Numbered from the stretch's first letter, positions 42,888 through 52,102 are shown. The stretch is 64,000 nucleotides of DNA from Castellaniella sp040276085 (GCF_040276085.1 NZ_JBELOK010000012.1:1-64000), one strand, 5' to 3'. Made by a program: numbers and translations. Notes: generated from the letters alone by a model not told the origin.

Positions 42888-43723
42888 AGGTGTTTACTGA
42901 TCAGAGTGTCAAGGGCCAGGGCGAGATGTGTGTTGCTTGCCATGACGTAGCCGCCCTTGGGCCAGGGATCTTGCTGATGGATGTCTTCGCAGACGCCCCC
43001 GGCGGCACGCACAATGGCGCAACCAGCGGCCACGTCCCAGGGGGCCAGACCCATTTCCCAGTATCCATCGTAGCGCCCGCAGGCCGTCCAGGCCAGATCC
43101 AGCGAAGCCGCCCCCAGGCGGCGCACGCCACGGGTCTGATGCATGGCATCGATGAATCCGGGCATGTATTGCGATTCGAAGGAAAAGTCGCGGAAAGGAA
43201 ATCCGGTGGCCAATACAGCTTGATCGAGCGTCCTGGTGCTGGAGCACTGGATGCGTCGGCCGTTCAGCCAGGCGCCAATGCCGTGCAGCGCAGAAAAGAG
43301 CTCCTGGCGGTTGGGGTCGTAGATAACCCCGATGAGCGGGGTGTCCTGGGCCAGAGGATGCCCGCCGTCGGGGCAGCAGCCTGCATGGCCGATCAGGGCA
43401 ATGGAGACGGCATAGTGGGGGATGCCGCTGAGAAAATTGGTGGTGCCGTCCAGGGGGTCGATGCACCAGGTTGCGTGCTCGCCGGGTTGGCCGCCGGATT
43501 CTTCGGCGATGATGCCCGCCTCGGAGGTGCGCTCGCGCAGCACGGCGATGATCGCCTGCTCGGCCTCGCGGTCGGCCTGTGACACCAGATCGTTGCGTTG
43601 CTTGGTGTCAATGATGAGATCAGAGCGGTGCAGCGCGTGAGTTTGTAAAATGGCTGCTGCTGCGTGGGCGGCTGTGACAGCAGCGTCCAGGTAGTCGGCC
43701 GACAGGAGATGCGTTGTCAACAT
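42884..43723 (-). CDS. Inositol monophosphatase-family protein
   Basis: Mg2+-dependent phosphatase of the IMPase/SuhB/CysQ superfamily, 279 residues. AEESGG (near 71), the WCIDPLDGTTNFLSGIPHYAVSIALIG motif (near 82) and the C-terminal APWDVAAGCAIVRAAGG motif are conserved, and cover the metal site. The start at MLTTHLL has a homology basis; the frame extends upstream but without family character. It heads the minus-strand run to mgtE and is divergent from mnmC. An insert of about 15 residues (GHAGCCPDGGHPLAQD) follows the DPLDGTTN motif. Substrate uncertain. Confidence 0.85.
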   Translation of the reverse strand: MLTTHLLSADYLDAAVTAAHAAAAILQTHALHRSDLIIDTKQRNDLVSQADREAEQAIIAVLRERTSEAGIIAEESGGQPGEHATWCIDPLDGTTNFLSGIPHYAVSIALIGHAGCCPDGGHPLAQDTPLIGVIYDPNRQELFSALHGIGAWLNGRRIQCSSTRTLDQAVLATGFPFRDFSFESQYMPGFIDAMHQTRGVRRLGAASLDLAWTACGRYDGYWEMGLAPWDVAAGCAIVRAAGGVCEDIHQQDPWPKGGYVMASNTHLALALDTLISKHL

Positions 43724-43821
43724 GTGAGTCTCTGTCCTGTACTGCGCCTGTGGGGCCGCCAATCGGCCGCATGCGGCGTGTGATTCATTGTACGTGAGCA
43801 ACCTCTCCCAAGTATCCCTGC

Positions 43822-45681
43822 ATGTCCGGCCCCTACCAACCTCTGATCCCCGCTGTCTGGCACCAAACCGTCGACGGTATCCCCGATAGTGAACGCTACG
43901 GGGATGTCTATCACGGCCAGGCAGGCCCGCTGGCCCAGGCGCAGCAGGTGTTTCTGCGGGGCAATCATCTGCCCGGGCGCTGGCAGGGGCGTGCCGCATT
44001 CACCATCTGCGAAACCGGCTTTGGCCTGGGGCATAATTTTCTGGCCAGTTGGCACGCATGGCGCAGCGACCCGCAACGCAGCCAACGGCTGCATTATCTG
44101 GCCTTCGAGGCGCATCCCTTTGAAGCGCAAGACTTGCGTCGCGTGTGGCGGTGCCTGCCGGCTGCCTTGCAGGATCTGGCTGACGAACTGGCACACGCCT
44201 GGCCGGCCCTCCTGCCGGGTGTCCAGCGCCTCGATCTGACGGGTGGCAAGGTCAGCCTGACGCTGGTCTGGGGCGATATCCGACGCACGGTGCGCCAGGC
44301 GCAGGCCGCAGTGGATGCGTTTTATCTGGATGGTTTCGCACCCGACCGCAATCCCGAGATGTGGTCGCCTGGTGTGTTTGGCCAGATGCGGCGCCTGGCT
44401 TGCACGGGTGCGACAGTGGCCACCTGGTGTGCAGCCGGCCAGGTACGGCGCGATTTGCAAAGTGCCGGCTTTCTGGTGTCCAGGGTGCCCGGTTTTGCCG
44501 GTAAGCGGCACATGACCGTGGCCACCTTGCGCCCCGGCCTGGGGCAGGCCCTGCCAGATCCCCAACGGCGCCGCGTGGCCGTGATTGGTGGTGGGCTGGC
44601 GGGGGCCGGTGTGGCTCAGGCGCTGGCGGCCAGGGGCCATGAGGTGCAGGTTTGGGATTCCCACTGTGCCCTGGATATCAAACCGGAGGTCCGGCAATAT
44701 GGGGCCGCTGCGCTCGTCCCGGCGCTCAGCCTGGATGACGATACCCGCTCGCGCTTGTCCCGGGTGGGTCTGCAGCGTGCTCAATCACGGTGGATGGGTT
44801 TGCCCGAGCCAGCCAAGCCAAACCAGTGCGGTGCGCTGGTGTGTGCGGGCAATCAGGACGACGCACAACGACAGCAGGCCGCCATGCAGCGCCTGCAGTT
44901 TCCGCCAGGCTGGGTACGCTGGCTGGATAATGCTGCAGCCAGCCGGCAGGCGGGTGTGCCGCTGGCACAAGGGGGTTTGTGGTTCGATCAGGCTTTGCGT
45001 GTGTGTCCTGGAGAGCTGATTGCCGCCTTGTTAAGCCAGCCAGGCGTCACCCGGCGAGCGATCGATGCCGCTACGTTGCGGGCGCACCCTGACGGTGGCT
45101 GGTGTTTGCTGGATCAAGATCAGCGCGTGCTGGATCGGGTGGATGAGGTTGTGCTGGCCAATGCGCGGCATGCGCCGGCGCTATTGGCCTTGCACCCGTT
45201 GCTGTCTGCCTGGCCGGTGTTGTCGGGTTTACGGCCGATTGCGGGACAGATCAGTTTGTATGCAACATGTGATGATTCTGTACCAGCCTGTATCCTGTCA
45301 GGCAAGGGCTACTGCTTGCCGCCGGCCGCGGGTTGGGGAGTGGCTGGCAGCACCTATCGCCCACGGGTGGGTAGCACAGTGGTGGATGACACCGGTCATC
45401 GCGCGATCCTGGCGCAGTTGCGCCGCTGGCTGCCCGCCGGGTCTGTCCCGTGGCTGGGGCGTGGCAAGCCTCAGGGTTGGGCGGGCTGGCGTGCGGCCAC
45501 GCGCGACCATCTGCCGATCATCGATGCGGTGGCGGAGATGCTCGGGGTGTGGCTGGCGTGTGGATATGGATCGCGAGGCTTAAGTTGGTCGGCCCTGGCT
45601 GGAGATCTGATTGCGGCAAGGCTGGATCGTGAGCCCTGGCCGGTGGAACGAGAGCTTCAACACCGGATCCGTTTGCGCTAA
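43822..45681 (+). CDS. mnmC: Bifunctional tRNA-modifying enzyme MnmC
   Basis: Completes mnm5(s2)U34 in the wobble position of some tRNAs. The N-terminal MnmD domain (about 1-240) has a methyltransferase pattern, ETGFGLGHNFL, and FYLDGFAPDRNPEMWSP. The C-terminal FAD-dependent oxidoreductase domain (about 255-619) starts VAVIGGGLAGAGVAQALAARGHEV and ends ACGYGSRGLSWSALAGDLIAA. Both activities are therefore expected. Length (619) and domain order match E. coli MnmC (668). Divergent from the IMPase gene by 98 bp. Confidence 0.93.
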   Translation: MSGPYQPLIPAVWHQTVDGIPDSERYGDVYHGQAGPLAQAQQVFLRGNHLPGRWQGRAAFTICETGFGLGHNFLASWHAWRSDPQRSQRLHYLAFEAHPFEAQDLRRVWRCLPAALQDLADELAHAWPALLPGVQRLDLTGGKVSLTLVWGDIRRTVRQAQAAVDAFYLDGFAPDRNPEMWSPGVFGQMRRLACTGATVATWCAAGQVRRDLQSAGFLVSRVPGFAGKRHMTVATLRPGLGQALPDPQRRRVAVIGGGLAGAGVAQALAARGHEVQVWDSHCALDIKPEVRQYGAAALVPALSLDDDTRSRLSRVGLQRAQSRWMGLPEPAKPNQCGALVCAGNQDDAQRQQAAMQRLQFPPGWVRWLDNAAASRQAGVPLAQGGLWFDQALRVCPGELIAALLSQPGVTRRAIDAATLRAHPDGGWCLLDQDQRVLDRVDEVVLANARHAPALLALHPLLSAWPVLSGLRPIAGQISLYATCDDSVPACILSGKGYCLPPAAGWGVAGSTYRPRVGSTVVDDTGHRAILAQLRRWLPAGSVPWLGRGKPQGWAGWRAATRDHLPIIDAVAEMLGVWLACGYGSRGLSWSALAGDLIAARLDREPWPVERELQHRIRLR

Positions 45682-45770
45682 ACGGGCGCTAAATATTGCC
45701 TGTGCAGCCCGGGATAACCCCTGGTCACGCAACAGGATTTTATTTTATGGCGCAAATCCGTCAGAATAAC

Positions 45771-45784
45771 GTCTTTTACAAGAC
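45771..45784. other. Short inverted repeat upstream of the GH31-like gene
   Basis: GTCTT-TTAC-AAGAC, a 5-bp stem with a 4-base loop, lies 33 bp before the GTG start. It could be an operator half-site pair or a chance hairpin. The 135-bp region between mnmC and the gene shows no other clear element. Confidence 0.3.
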
Positions 45785-45816
45785 TTATGTGGGCAAGCTG
45801 CCCAGAGGATCACACT

Positions 45817-48006
45817 GTGTCGCCCACCATCGAATTGGCGGACCAACTCTTCGAGACCGGCCCTGTCACCCAGACTTCGTCCTGCGTCGAATGGGCCTAC
45901 CATTCAGAAGACTGGTGTTTGCGCATCGAAGCCCACTCGCCTGGCGTGTTTCGCCTGCGTTGTGGCCCAAAGGCCTGGCTGAACCCGGCAAAGCCCAGTG
46001 CGCGCGCTCAGCGTCACGCAGCGATGCTGCTGGCCCGCGAAGAAGCCGTGGGCGAGCTCGACTGTGTCGCCGTGCAGCCTGGCGTCTGGCGCATCAATCA
46101 GGGTGAAGCCAGCCTGGTGCTGGAAGGCGCCGGGCCCAGCGTACAAATTTTGTCTCAGGATGCCTGCATCGCGCGCGCTTCCCTGACACTGCCCGTAGGG
46201 GCGCCCGCAGATACCACGCGTCTGTGGCAGGTCAACTGGCAGTTGCAAGATACCGAAGGCATTTTTGGCCTGGGTGAAACCTGTCACGATCTCGATCGGC
46301 GTGGCGCGCGGCTGGTGTCGGATGCACCGGCCAGCCGCTGCTTGCCGCTGGCCTGGAGCCCGCTGGGCTGGGGCGTCTACCCCAATACGCTCAACCAGGT
46401 GGTGCACACACTGGATACCCCAGAGCAATACCAGCTGCAGGTGCAAGGGGCAGGGCTGGATATTTTCCTGTTTGTGGGCGATCCCTCCGAAATCCTCAAC
46501 CAGTACACGGCCCTTACCGGGCGTGCCGGGCAGCCAGACCTCTGGCCCATGGGGGTGTGGATGGATCAGGCCGATGGCCAAACCCCCGAAGCCAGCCTGC
46601 AGCAGGTGCGCAGCATGCGCGCGCAAGGCTTGGCGCTGGATGCCGTGCGTCTGGCCGAGCCCGCCATCATCGGTTTTCAGGCCGATAAGCCCGTGTTCGA
46701 ATGGTCGGATCGCGTGCCCGACTGGCGCGTGCTGGTGGCCGAGGCCGAAACCCTTAACGTGCATCTGGCCGGCAGCCTGATCCCTGGCGTGATACAGGGC
46801 ACAACCCTGTTCGACGAGTGGGAAGACCGGGGCTGGCTGCTGTGCGACGATTCTGGCTCAGCCTGGGTGTGCCCGGGTACGGCCGCATCTGGCGGGCAAC
46901 CCTTTGGCTTGCTGGATCTCACCCATAAAGACGCTGCACGTCTCTGGACAGAACGCTACGCACAGGCCCTCGAAGACAATTTGCAGGCGCCGGTGTGCCA
47001 GGCCCAGTTTGATTTCCCCGACGACGTCGAGGCCCGTGGCGGAGAGTCCGGTGCCATCCTGCGCACTGCGTACCCGCATCTGGCTCGCCAGGCGCTGTTT
47101 GATGCCGTGGCCGGCCCACGCACACCCCAAGAGGGCGTGATGCTTAGCCGCGATCTGTTTCCGGGTGTGCAGCGGTTTGCCTGGCAACAGGGGCCTCAGG
47201 TAGACAACACCTGGGGCGGTTTCGCGCAAACCTTGCGCGCGGCGTTGGCGGTGGGCAACAGCGGCGTGGCCGTGCAAACCCATACGCTGGGTTGCGCCGG
47301 CCGGCCGGCCGCTGGTTTAAACGCAGAGCTTTACCTGCGCTGGCTGGCCATGTGCGTGTTTTCGGCCAATTTCAGCTTCCAGGGCCGGCCAGATCTGATG
47401 CCCGATGCCTTCGATGCCGATACCCGGGCTTTGGTGCAACACTGGCTGCAGTGGCGCTATCGTTTGTTGCCATATATTGCCGGCATTATCGATGACGCCG
47501 TGCGCACAGGGTTGCCGGTACAGCGCTCGATGATGCAGGCCTATCCGGCCGACCCCGAAGCCCATGCCTGGGATACTCAGTACCTGCTGGGCCCGGCCCT
47601 GCTGGTGGCGCCCGTGATGCAACCGGGGCAGGCCACAGAAATCTATCTGCCCCAAGGCGATGCCTGGTGGGATCTCAGTACCGGCTGGCGCTACGAAGGT
47701 GGCACCCGCCTGGCGCTGCAGGCTGGGCTGGATGCGCTGCCTGTGTTTGGCCGTGAAGGCCATATGTTGTGTCTGGGGCCTGTTACCCAGCACACCGGAG
47801 AAATCAACTCGGCACGTATCCTAGAAGAAGTCTGGATGTTTGGCATGCCCGAGCACAACCCGGTGGTGATGCGCAACAAGATCCGGGTGATGCAGATGCA
47901 GGGTTCCAGCTATATCAAGGGCCTCGAGGGCCTGCGCATCCTGCCCTCCGAGGGCCTTGAGGTAAAACGGCGGGGTGCCGAGGTGCGGATTTCGCGGGCC
48001 CGCTAG
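45817..48006 (+). CDS. Divergent glycoside hydrolase family 31-like protein
   Basis: A 729-residue protein with GH31 architecture: an N-terminal beta-domain with GIFGLGETCHDLDRRG (near 140), a TIM barrel, and a C-terminal beta-domain with YLLGPALLVAPVMQPGQATEIYLP and WWDLSTGWRYEGG. The usual nucleophile motif KTDFGE reads QFDFPDD here, which leaves D399; the usual acid/base region reads PQVDNTW, with D463. The normal SHDIGGF motif is replaced by QTHTLGCAG. It may be an alpha-glucosidase or xylosidase with unusual specificity, or have lost activity. GTG 45817 is favoured (AGAGG at 45804-45808) over ATG 45787, which lacks one. No signal peptide is seen. Convergent with the metallophosphoesterase, 4 bp apart. 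Confidence 0.75.
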   Translation: MSPTIELADQLFETGPVTQTSSCVEWAYHSEDWCLRIEAHSPGVFRLRCGPKAWLNPAKPSARAQRHAAMLLAREEAVGELDCVAVQPGVWRINQGEASLVLEGAGPSVQILSQDACIARASLTLPVGAPADTTRLWQVNWQLQDTEGIFGLGETCHDLDRRGARLVSDAPASRCLPLAWSPLGWGVYPNTLNQVVHTLDTPEQYQLQVQGAGLDIFLFVGDPSEILNQYTALTGRAGQPDLWPMGVWMDQADGQTPEASLQQVRSMRAQGLALDAVRLAEPAIIGFQADKPVFEWSDRVPDWRVLVAEAETLNVHLAGSLIPGVIQGTTLFDEWEDRGWLLCDDSGSAWVCPGTAASGGQPFGLLDLTHKDAARLWTERYAQALEDNLQAPVCQAQFDFPDDVEARGGESGAILRTAYPHLARQALFDAVAGPRTPQEGVMLSRDLFPGVQRFAWQQGPQVDNTWGGFAQTLRAALAVGNSGVAVQTHTLGCAGRPAAGLNAELYLRWLAMCVFSANFSFQGRPDLMPDAFDADTRALVQHWLQWRYRLLPYIAGIIDDAVRTGLPVQRSMMQAYPADPEAHAWDTQYLLGPALLVAPVMQPGQATEIYLPQGDAWWDLSTGWRYEGGTRLALQAGLDALPVFGREGHMLCLGPVTQHTGEINSARILEEVWMFGMPEHNPVVMRNKIRVMQMQGSSYIKGLEGLRILPSEGLEVKRRGAEVRISRAR

Positions 48007-48010
48007 GGTT

Positions 48011-48808
48011 TTAGGGGCTGGATGACTCCGTTACCGGGATGTCAATGCAAAGTCCGGGGTCAAACTCGGGGTTTTCATTGACGCCATCCCGGTAATAGCC
48101 GCGCGGATTACACACCACACGGGTTCCCCGGACGGTGTAATCAAAGCTGTCGTGGGTATGGCCGTGTATCCACAGGCAGGCGCGGCCCATCAGCCCGGTG
48201 CAATCAGACACAAATCCGGCACTGATCAAAGAATCTTCAAACCGAGGGTGCACGCTGCGCAGGCTGGGCGCATGATGGGTAATCACCACTGTGGGGCCGT
48301 CAAAGGGCTCGTCGAGCATGTGATCCAGCCAGTCGTATTGCTGGCGAAACAGGCGGGCGGAGTCTTCGGGGGTAAACCGTTGGTCGTCAGCGCTGCGAAT
48401 CACTTGAAAGTCTCGCATGAACTGGCCAGTTTTTTCCATGGCCTGCTGGCGTTGGTCGGTGCCAAAGAGTTCGAAGTCCGTCCAGAGCGTGGTGCCCAGA
48501 AACCGCACGCCGTTGATCACGACTGCGCGTTGATCAAGGAGCTGGATGTGGTGTTGTTGAGCCGCCTCGGCCAGCTGGGCCCGTACGCCAACAATATCGC
48601 CCCCATAGAACTCGTGGTTGCCCGGCACAAACAGTACCGGGCCCGAGATCTGGCCGGCCCATGTCATGGCAGCCTGGGGGCGGGCGATGTCGCCCGCCAA
48701 TATGGTGACATCGGCGTGGGTTTCGGGTAGTGCCAGGCCCTGCATGCTGAGATGGAGGTCGGATAGGATATGAAGCCGCATTGCTGGGACATCTTGTGGA
48801 TCAGACAT
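48011..48808 (-). CDS. Calcineurin-like metallophosphoesterase
   Basis: Phosphohydrolase of 265 residues. All the family metal motifs occur in order: SDLHL (DxH, near 16), AGDIARPQAA (GD, near 39), PGNHEFYGG (GNHE, near 61), THHAPS (near 176) and HGHTHDSFDY (GHxH, near 212). Substrate unknown; cytosolic. An internal ATG at 48781 is possible but has no ribosome-binding site. It starts 71 bp from the tRNA-Lys gene on the opposite strand. Confidence 0.87.
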   Translation of the reverse strand: MSDPQDVPAMRLHILSDLHLSMQGLALPETHADVTILAGDIARPQAAMTWAGQISGPVLFVPGNHEFYGGDIVGVRAQLAEAAQQHHIQLLDQRAVVINGVRFLGTTLWTDFELFGTDQRQQAMEKTGQFMRDFQVIRSADDQRFTPEDSARLFRQQYDWLDHMLDEPFDGPTVVITHHAPSLRSVHPRFEDSLISAGFVSDCTGLMGRACLWIHGHTHDSFDYTVRGTRVVCNPRGYYRDGVNENPEFDPGLCIDIPVTESSSP

Positions 48809-48836
48809 GGTGGGAGGTCTCCAGAAACAGCGTCGC

Positions 48837-48865
48837 TTGACGTTTTTTTTTTAAGATGTCAAAAT
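48837..48865 (+). promoter_or_regulatory. Candidate promoter of tRNA-Lys
   Basis: TTGACG (48837-48842) and CAAAAT (48860-48865) are 17 bp apart and put the transcript start about 7 bp before the tRNA. A run of ten T lies in the spacer. Confidence 0.6.
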
Positions 48866-48879
48866 CTCGTTCTTGTTTT

Positions 48880-48955
48880 GGGTCGTTAGCTCAGTTGGTA
48901 GAGCACCGGACTTTTAATCCGTTGGTCGCGCGTTCGAGCCGCGCACGACCCACCA
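48880..48955 (+). tRNA. tRNA-Lys (anticodon TTT)
   Basis: A 76-base cloverleaf with an encoded CCA. The acceptor stem GGGTCGT pairs with ACGACCC (48945-48951). The D arm is GCTC-AGTTGGTA-GAGC, the anticodon loop CTTTTAA holds TTT at 48913-48915, and the T arm has GTTCGAGCC. All positions expected of tRNA-Lys are normal. Confidence 0.97.
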
Positions 48956-48963
48956 AAGCATTC

Positions 48964-49001
48964 AGGGAAATCAGCTGTCAACTAGCTGATTTCCCTTTTT
49001 T
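48964..49001 (+). terminator. Intrinsic terminator after tRNA-Lys
   Basis: A perfect 13-bp stem (48964-48976 with 48984-48996) and 7-base loop, then a T run through 49001. It lies 8 bases from the tRNA end. Because it also precedes the 3' end of the cysN gene on the other strand, it probably acts in both directions. Confidence 0.92.
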
Positions 49002-49016
49002 ACTGCTATCTGACGC

Positions 49017-50348
49017 CTATTTGCTATCGGGTTTTTCCCCTTGCAGATCTGTCAGGCGGATCATCCCCGCGGCAACTGTCTGGTGGCTTGCGTCATCAAT
49101 CAGGATGAAGGCTCCGGTGGCCGGCTGGTGATCATACTCGTCCAGCGCCAGGGTGTCGCGGGTACGGATCTGCACCCGCCCGATATCGTTCAGCCCCAGT
49201 GTGCCACGCCAAAGTCCGTCCTTCAGTTCGGCGATATCGCGACGGCTCATAACTTCCGTGATACGGGCCTGCGTCAGACGCGATCCCTGCTTGAGCCAAT
49301 AGCGCCGCATGGGGCTGAGCGCCTGGCGATCCAGCCAGCACACATCGGCCTGAAATTCGCGTGACAAGACCGGTTGCGATTGGGCATCCGTCATCAGATC
49401 ACCGCGGGAGATGTCGATCTCCCGATCCAGCACAAGGGTGATGCTGTCGCCCGTGCGTGCGATTTCCAGCACTACATTGCCCAATCTGAGCTCGCGAATC
49501 TGTGCCGTTTCACCAGATGGCCATACTTGAATCGTATCGCCCGGGCGCAAACTGCCCCCTTGAAGTTGCCCCGCGTAGCCACGAAACGCCTGCTGCGTGC
49601 TGCCGTTGTGGCGGATAACCCACTGGACAAAAAACCGTGTGGCCCTCGACTGTACAGGTTTATCCAGGGGGAGGGACTCCAGTAGCGGCAGCAGGGCAGG
49701 GCCGTCGTACCATGGCATGTGCGCGCTGGGATACACCACGTTGTCGCCGGTGAGCGCCGATACAGGAAGGCAGCGTACGGCGGGCAGGCCAAGGGCCTGT
49801 GCCAGGTGCTGGCAAGCGGCCTGAATGCGGGTGAAGACAGCCTGGCTCCAGTCTACCTGGTCCATTTTGTTCACCACAATGACCAGATGGCGCAGCGCAA
49901 GCAGCCGGGCCACTGTGGCGTGCCGTGTGGTTTGTGCCAGAAGCTGGCCATCTGCAACCCGTGTGGCGTCAATCAGGAGGAGGGCTGCGTCGGCTGTGGA
50001 TGCGCCGGTTACCATATTGCGCGTGTATTGCTCATGGCCTGGCGCGTCTGCCACAATAAACTTGCGCCGCGGTGTTGCAAAGTAGCGGTAGGCCACATCG
50101 ATCGTGATACCCTGTTCGCGTTCGGCTTCCAGGCCGTCGGTTAATAAGGCCAGATCCAGTGCCTGATCGGGCGCCCGTGAATATCGTGAGCCTGAGATCG
50201 ATTTCAACTGATCGGCATACACCCCTTTGCTATCCAGCAGCAGACGCCCGATCAGGGTGGATTTGCCGTCATCCACAGAGCCCGCCGTAACAAAACGCAG
50301 AACATCCGTGTCCGGGACGATGGCCGGGTATTGGTTGAGAGTGTCCAT
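49017..50348 (-). CDS. cysN: Sulfate adenylyltransferase large (GTPase) subunit CysN
   Basis: GTP-driven subunit of ATP sulfurylase, which makes APS from sulfate and ATP. EF-Tu-like G motifs: AGSVDDGKST (near 22), the DAPGHEQYTRNM block (near 100) and NKMD (near 157). 443 residues, slightly shorter than E. coli CysN (475), and without a CysC (APS kinase) fusion. One base separates it from cysD upstream. Confidence 0.95.
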   Translation of the reverse strand: MDTLNQYPAIVPDTDVLRFVTAGSVDDGKSTLIGRLLLDSKGVYADQLKSISGSRYSRAPDQALDLALLTDGLEAEREQGITIDVAYRYFATPRRKFIVADAPGHEQYTRNMVTGASTADAALLLIDATRVADGQLLAQTTRHATVARLLALRHLVIVVNKMDQVDWSQAVFTRIQAACQHLAQALGLPAVRCLPVSALTGDNVVYPSAHMPWYDGPALLPLLESLPLDKPVQSRATRFFVQWVIRHNGSTQQAFRGYAGQLQGGSLRPGDTIQVWPSGETAQIRELRLGNVVLEIARTGDSITLVLDREIDISRGDLMTDAQSQPVLSREFQADVCWLDRQALSPMRRYWLKQGSRLTQARITEVMSRRDIAELKDGLWRGTLGLNDIGRVQIRTRDTLALDEYDHQPATGAFILIDDASHQTVAAGMIRLTDLQGEKPDSK

Positions 50349-50349
50349 T

Positions 50350-51264
50350 TCAGAAATATCCTCGTTTCTTGCGTCGTTCCATGGAGGCTTCAGAAACCTG
50401 ATCGTCCATGCGGGTCGCGCCGCGTTCGGTGATGGTGGTGACCGCTGTTTCGGCGATGATGTCGGCGGGGGTTGCCGCGGTGGATGCCACGGGGCAGGTG
50501 CAGGAGATATCGCCCACTGTGCGAAAGCGCACCTTGAGTGACTCCACCTTTTCGCCGTCGCGTGCCGGCGTCAGTGGTGTGACTGGTGCAAGCAGACCGT
50601 TGCGCCGCACGACATCACGTACGTGGCTGTAATACAGCGGTGCCAGCGCCAGCTTCTCGCGCTCGATGTACTGCCAGACGTCCAGCTCGGTCCAGTTCGA
50701 AATCGGAAACACGCGGATGTTTTCGCCCGGATGAACATGGGTGTTGTATAGGTTCCAGAGTTCTGGGCGCTGGTTCTTGGGATCCCACTGCCCGAACTCG
50801 TCGCGAAACGAGAAAATGCGCTCTTTGGCCCGCGCTTTTTCTTCGTCGCGTCGTGCGCCGCCAATGCAGGCATCAAAGCGAAATTCGGCAATGGCCTCTA
50901 GCAGCGTGGTTGCCTGTGCCGCATTGCGTGAGGCGTTCTCGTGATGCAGTACAACCGTGCCGCGTGCGATGGAGTCCTCCACTTGACGCACAACCAGCGT
51001 CTCTCCCAGGTCTGCCACGTATTGATCGCGAAACGTAATGACTTCAGGGAAATTGTGGCCGGTATCCACATGCAGCAGTGGAAAGGGAAATTTCCCGGGT
51101 CGAAAGGCTTTTTCCGCCAGTCGCAACAGGACGCAAGAGTCTTTGCCGCCCGAAAAAAGCAGGACAGGGCGTTCGCACTCGGCCGCGACTTCACGCAAGA
51201 TGTGGATGGCTTCGGATTCGAGCCAGTCCAGATGGGTCTGTTGCAGTGTAAGAGTGGTGGTCAT
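50350..51264 (-). CDS. cysD: Sulfate adenylyltransferase small subunit CysD
   Basis: Catalytic ATP pyrophosphatase-type subunit of ATP sulfurylase, 304 residues. The SGGKDSCVLLRLAEKAF P-loop near residue 38, the HVDTGHNFPEVI block, the GGARRDEEKARAKERIFSFRD block and the C-terminal TTITERGATRMDD and MERRKKRGYF are present. MTTTLTLQQ is the start; the frame continues upstream but overlaps cysH and has no family character. It follows cysH by 4 bases. Confidence 0.95.
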   Translation of the reverse strand: MTTTLTLQQTHLDWLESEAIHILREVAAECERPVLLFSGGKDSCVLLRLAEKAFRPGKFPFPLLHVDTGHNFPEVITFRDQYVADLGETLVVRQVEDSIARGTVVLHHENASRNAAQATTLLEAIAEFRFDACIGGARRDEEKARAKERIFSFRDEFGQWDPKNQRPELWNLYNTHVHPGENIRVFPISNWTELDVWQYIEREKLALAPLYYSHVRDVVRRNGLLAPVTPLTPARDGEKVESLKVRFRTVGDISCTCPVASTAATPADIIAETAVTTITERGATRMDDQVSEASMERRKKRGYF

Positions 51265-51268
51265 GGAT

Positions 51269-52102
51269 TTACTCAGACAAATGGGTGGAAAATCGGGGGA
51301 CAACGGTGGGGGTGTGATCGGCGCCCTCTGGTGCAACGTGCAGGCCACATTCGCGGCTTTGGCGTTGCTCCCACCACCAGCGCCCTGCGCGTGGATCTTC
51401 GCCGGGGCGTACGGCGCGCGTACAGCATTCACACCCGATCGACGGATAACCGCGATCATGCAGCGGGTTGTAGGGCACGCCCAGGGCGCGGACCACCGCC
51501 CAGACTTCTTCTGTCGTCCAGGACGCCAAGGGATTGAATTTCTGCAGGCCGTTGGCTTCATCCCATTGAGACTCGGGCAAATCGACACGGGTGATGGATT
51601 GCTCGCGTCGCTGGCCGGTGATCCAGGCTGAATGGCCGGCGATTGCGCGGCGCAGCGGCTCGACCTTGCGAATCGTGCAGCATTCCTTGCGCAGCGCCAC
51701 GCTTTCGTAGAAGGCGTACTCACCGTGCTGATCAACGTAGGTCTGGACCGCTGCGGGCTGGGGATGCATGATTTGCACTTGCAGGCCATAACGCGCCTGC
51801 AAGGTATCGACCATGGCCAGGGTTTCTGCGTGCAGCTTTCCGGTATCCAGCATGAAGACACCCAGCCGGTGGGGCAATTGCATCATTCCGTGGATAAGCA
51901 GCGTATCTTCCACGCCCATGGATGAAGCCAGCAGTGCATCCGGATGGGTGTCTGCAATCTGCTGCAAGAGCAGCAGCAAATCGTTCCAGCGGGCGGCGAC
52001 AGGGCCCTCCAGCTTGCCGGCCGCGGGTTCTGTTTGATGGTTTTCAGTCGTGTTGGTGCCCGTCTGCGGGGGCCGCGGGCGGATATCTTCGGGCGGGTTC
52101 AT
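51269..52102 (-). CDS. cysH: Iron-sulfur adenylylsulfate (APS) reductase CysH
   Basis: Reduces APS (rather than PAPS) to sulfite with thioredoxin, 277 residues. The 4Fe-4S ligands that mark the APS-reducing type are visible: C141-C142 (RKECCTIRK) and C224 with C227 (GCECCTRA). The catalytic cysteine is in the C-terminal ECGLH (C252). SSMGVED and LDTGKLHAETL form the substrate-binding loop. The residues up to 35 are polar and not conserved. The lack of any cysC in the locus fits direct use of APS. Four-base overlap with cysG. Confidence 0.94.
   Translation of the reverse strand: MNPPEDIRPRPPQTGTNTTENHQTEPAAGKLEGPVAARWNDLLLLLQQIADTHPDALLASSMGVEDTLLIHGMMQLPHRLGVFMLDTGKLHAETLAMVDTLQARYGLQVQIMHPQPAAVQTYVDQHGEYAFYESVALRKECCTIRKVEPLRRAIAGHSAWITGQRREQSITRVDLPESQWDEANGLQKFNPLASWTTEEVWAVVRALGVPYNPLHDRGYPSIGCECCTRAVRPGEDPRAGRWWWEQRQSRECGLHVAPEGADHTPTVVPRFSTHLSE

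Noticed and set aside
45747..46106. Small plus-strand frame overlapping the GH31-like start
   Set aside because: Apart from its first codons it is an out-of-frame shadow of the glycosidase, and it has no recognisable motif.
48880..48955. tRNA-Lys as an integration site of a genomic island
   Set aside because: No duplicated tRNA 3' end, integrase or compositional change was seen next to it; cysN and the metallophosphoesterase look native.
51265..51861. N-terminal extension of cysD
   Set aside because: The extra 199 codons lie fully within cysH and do not resemble any domain.
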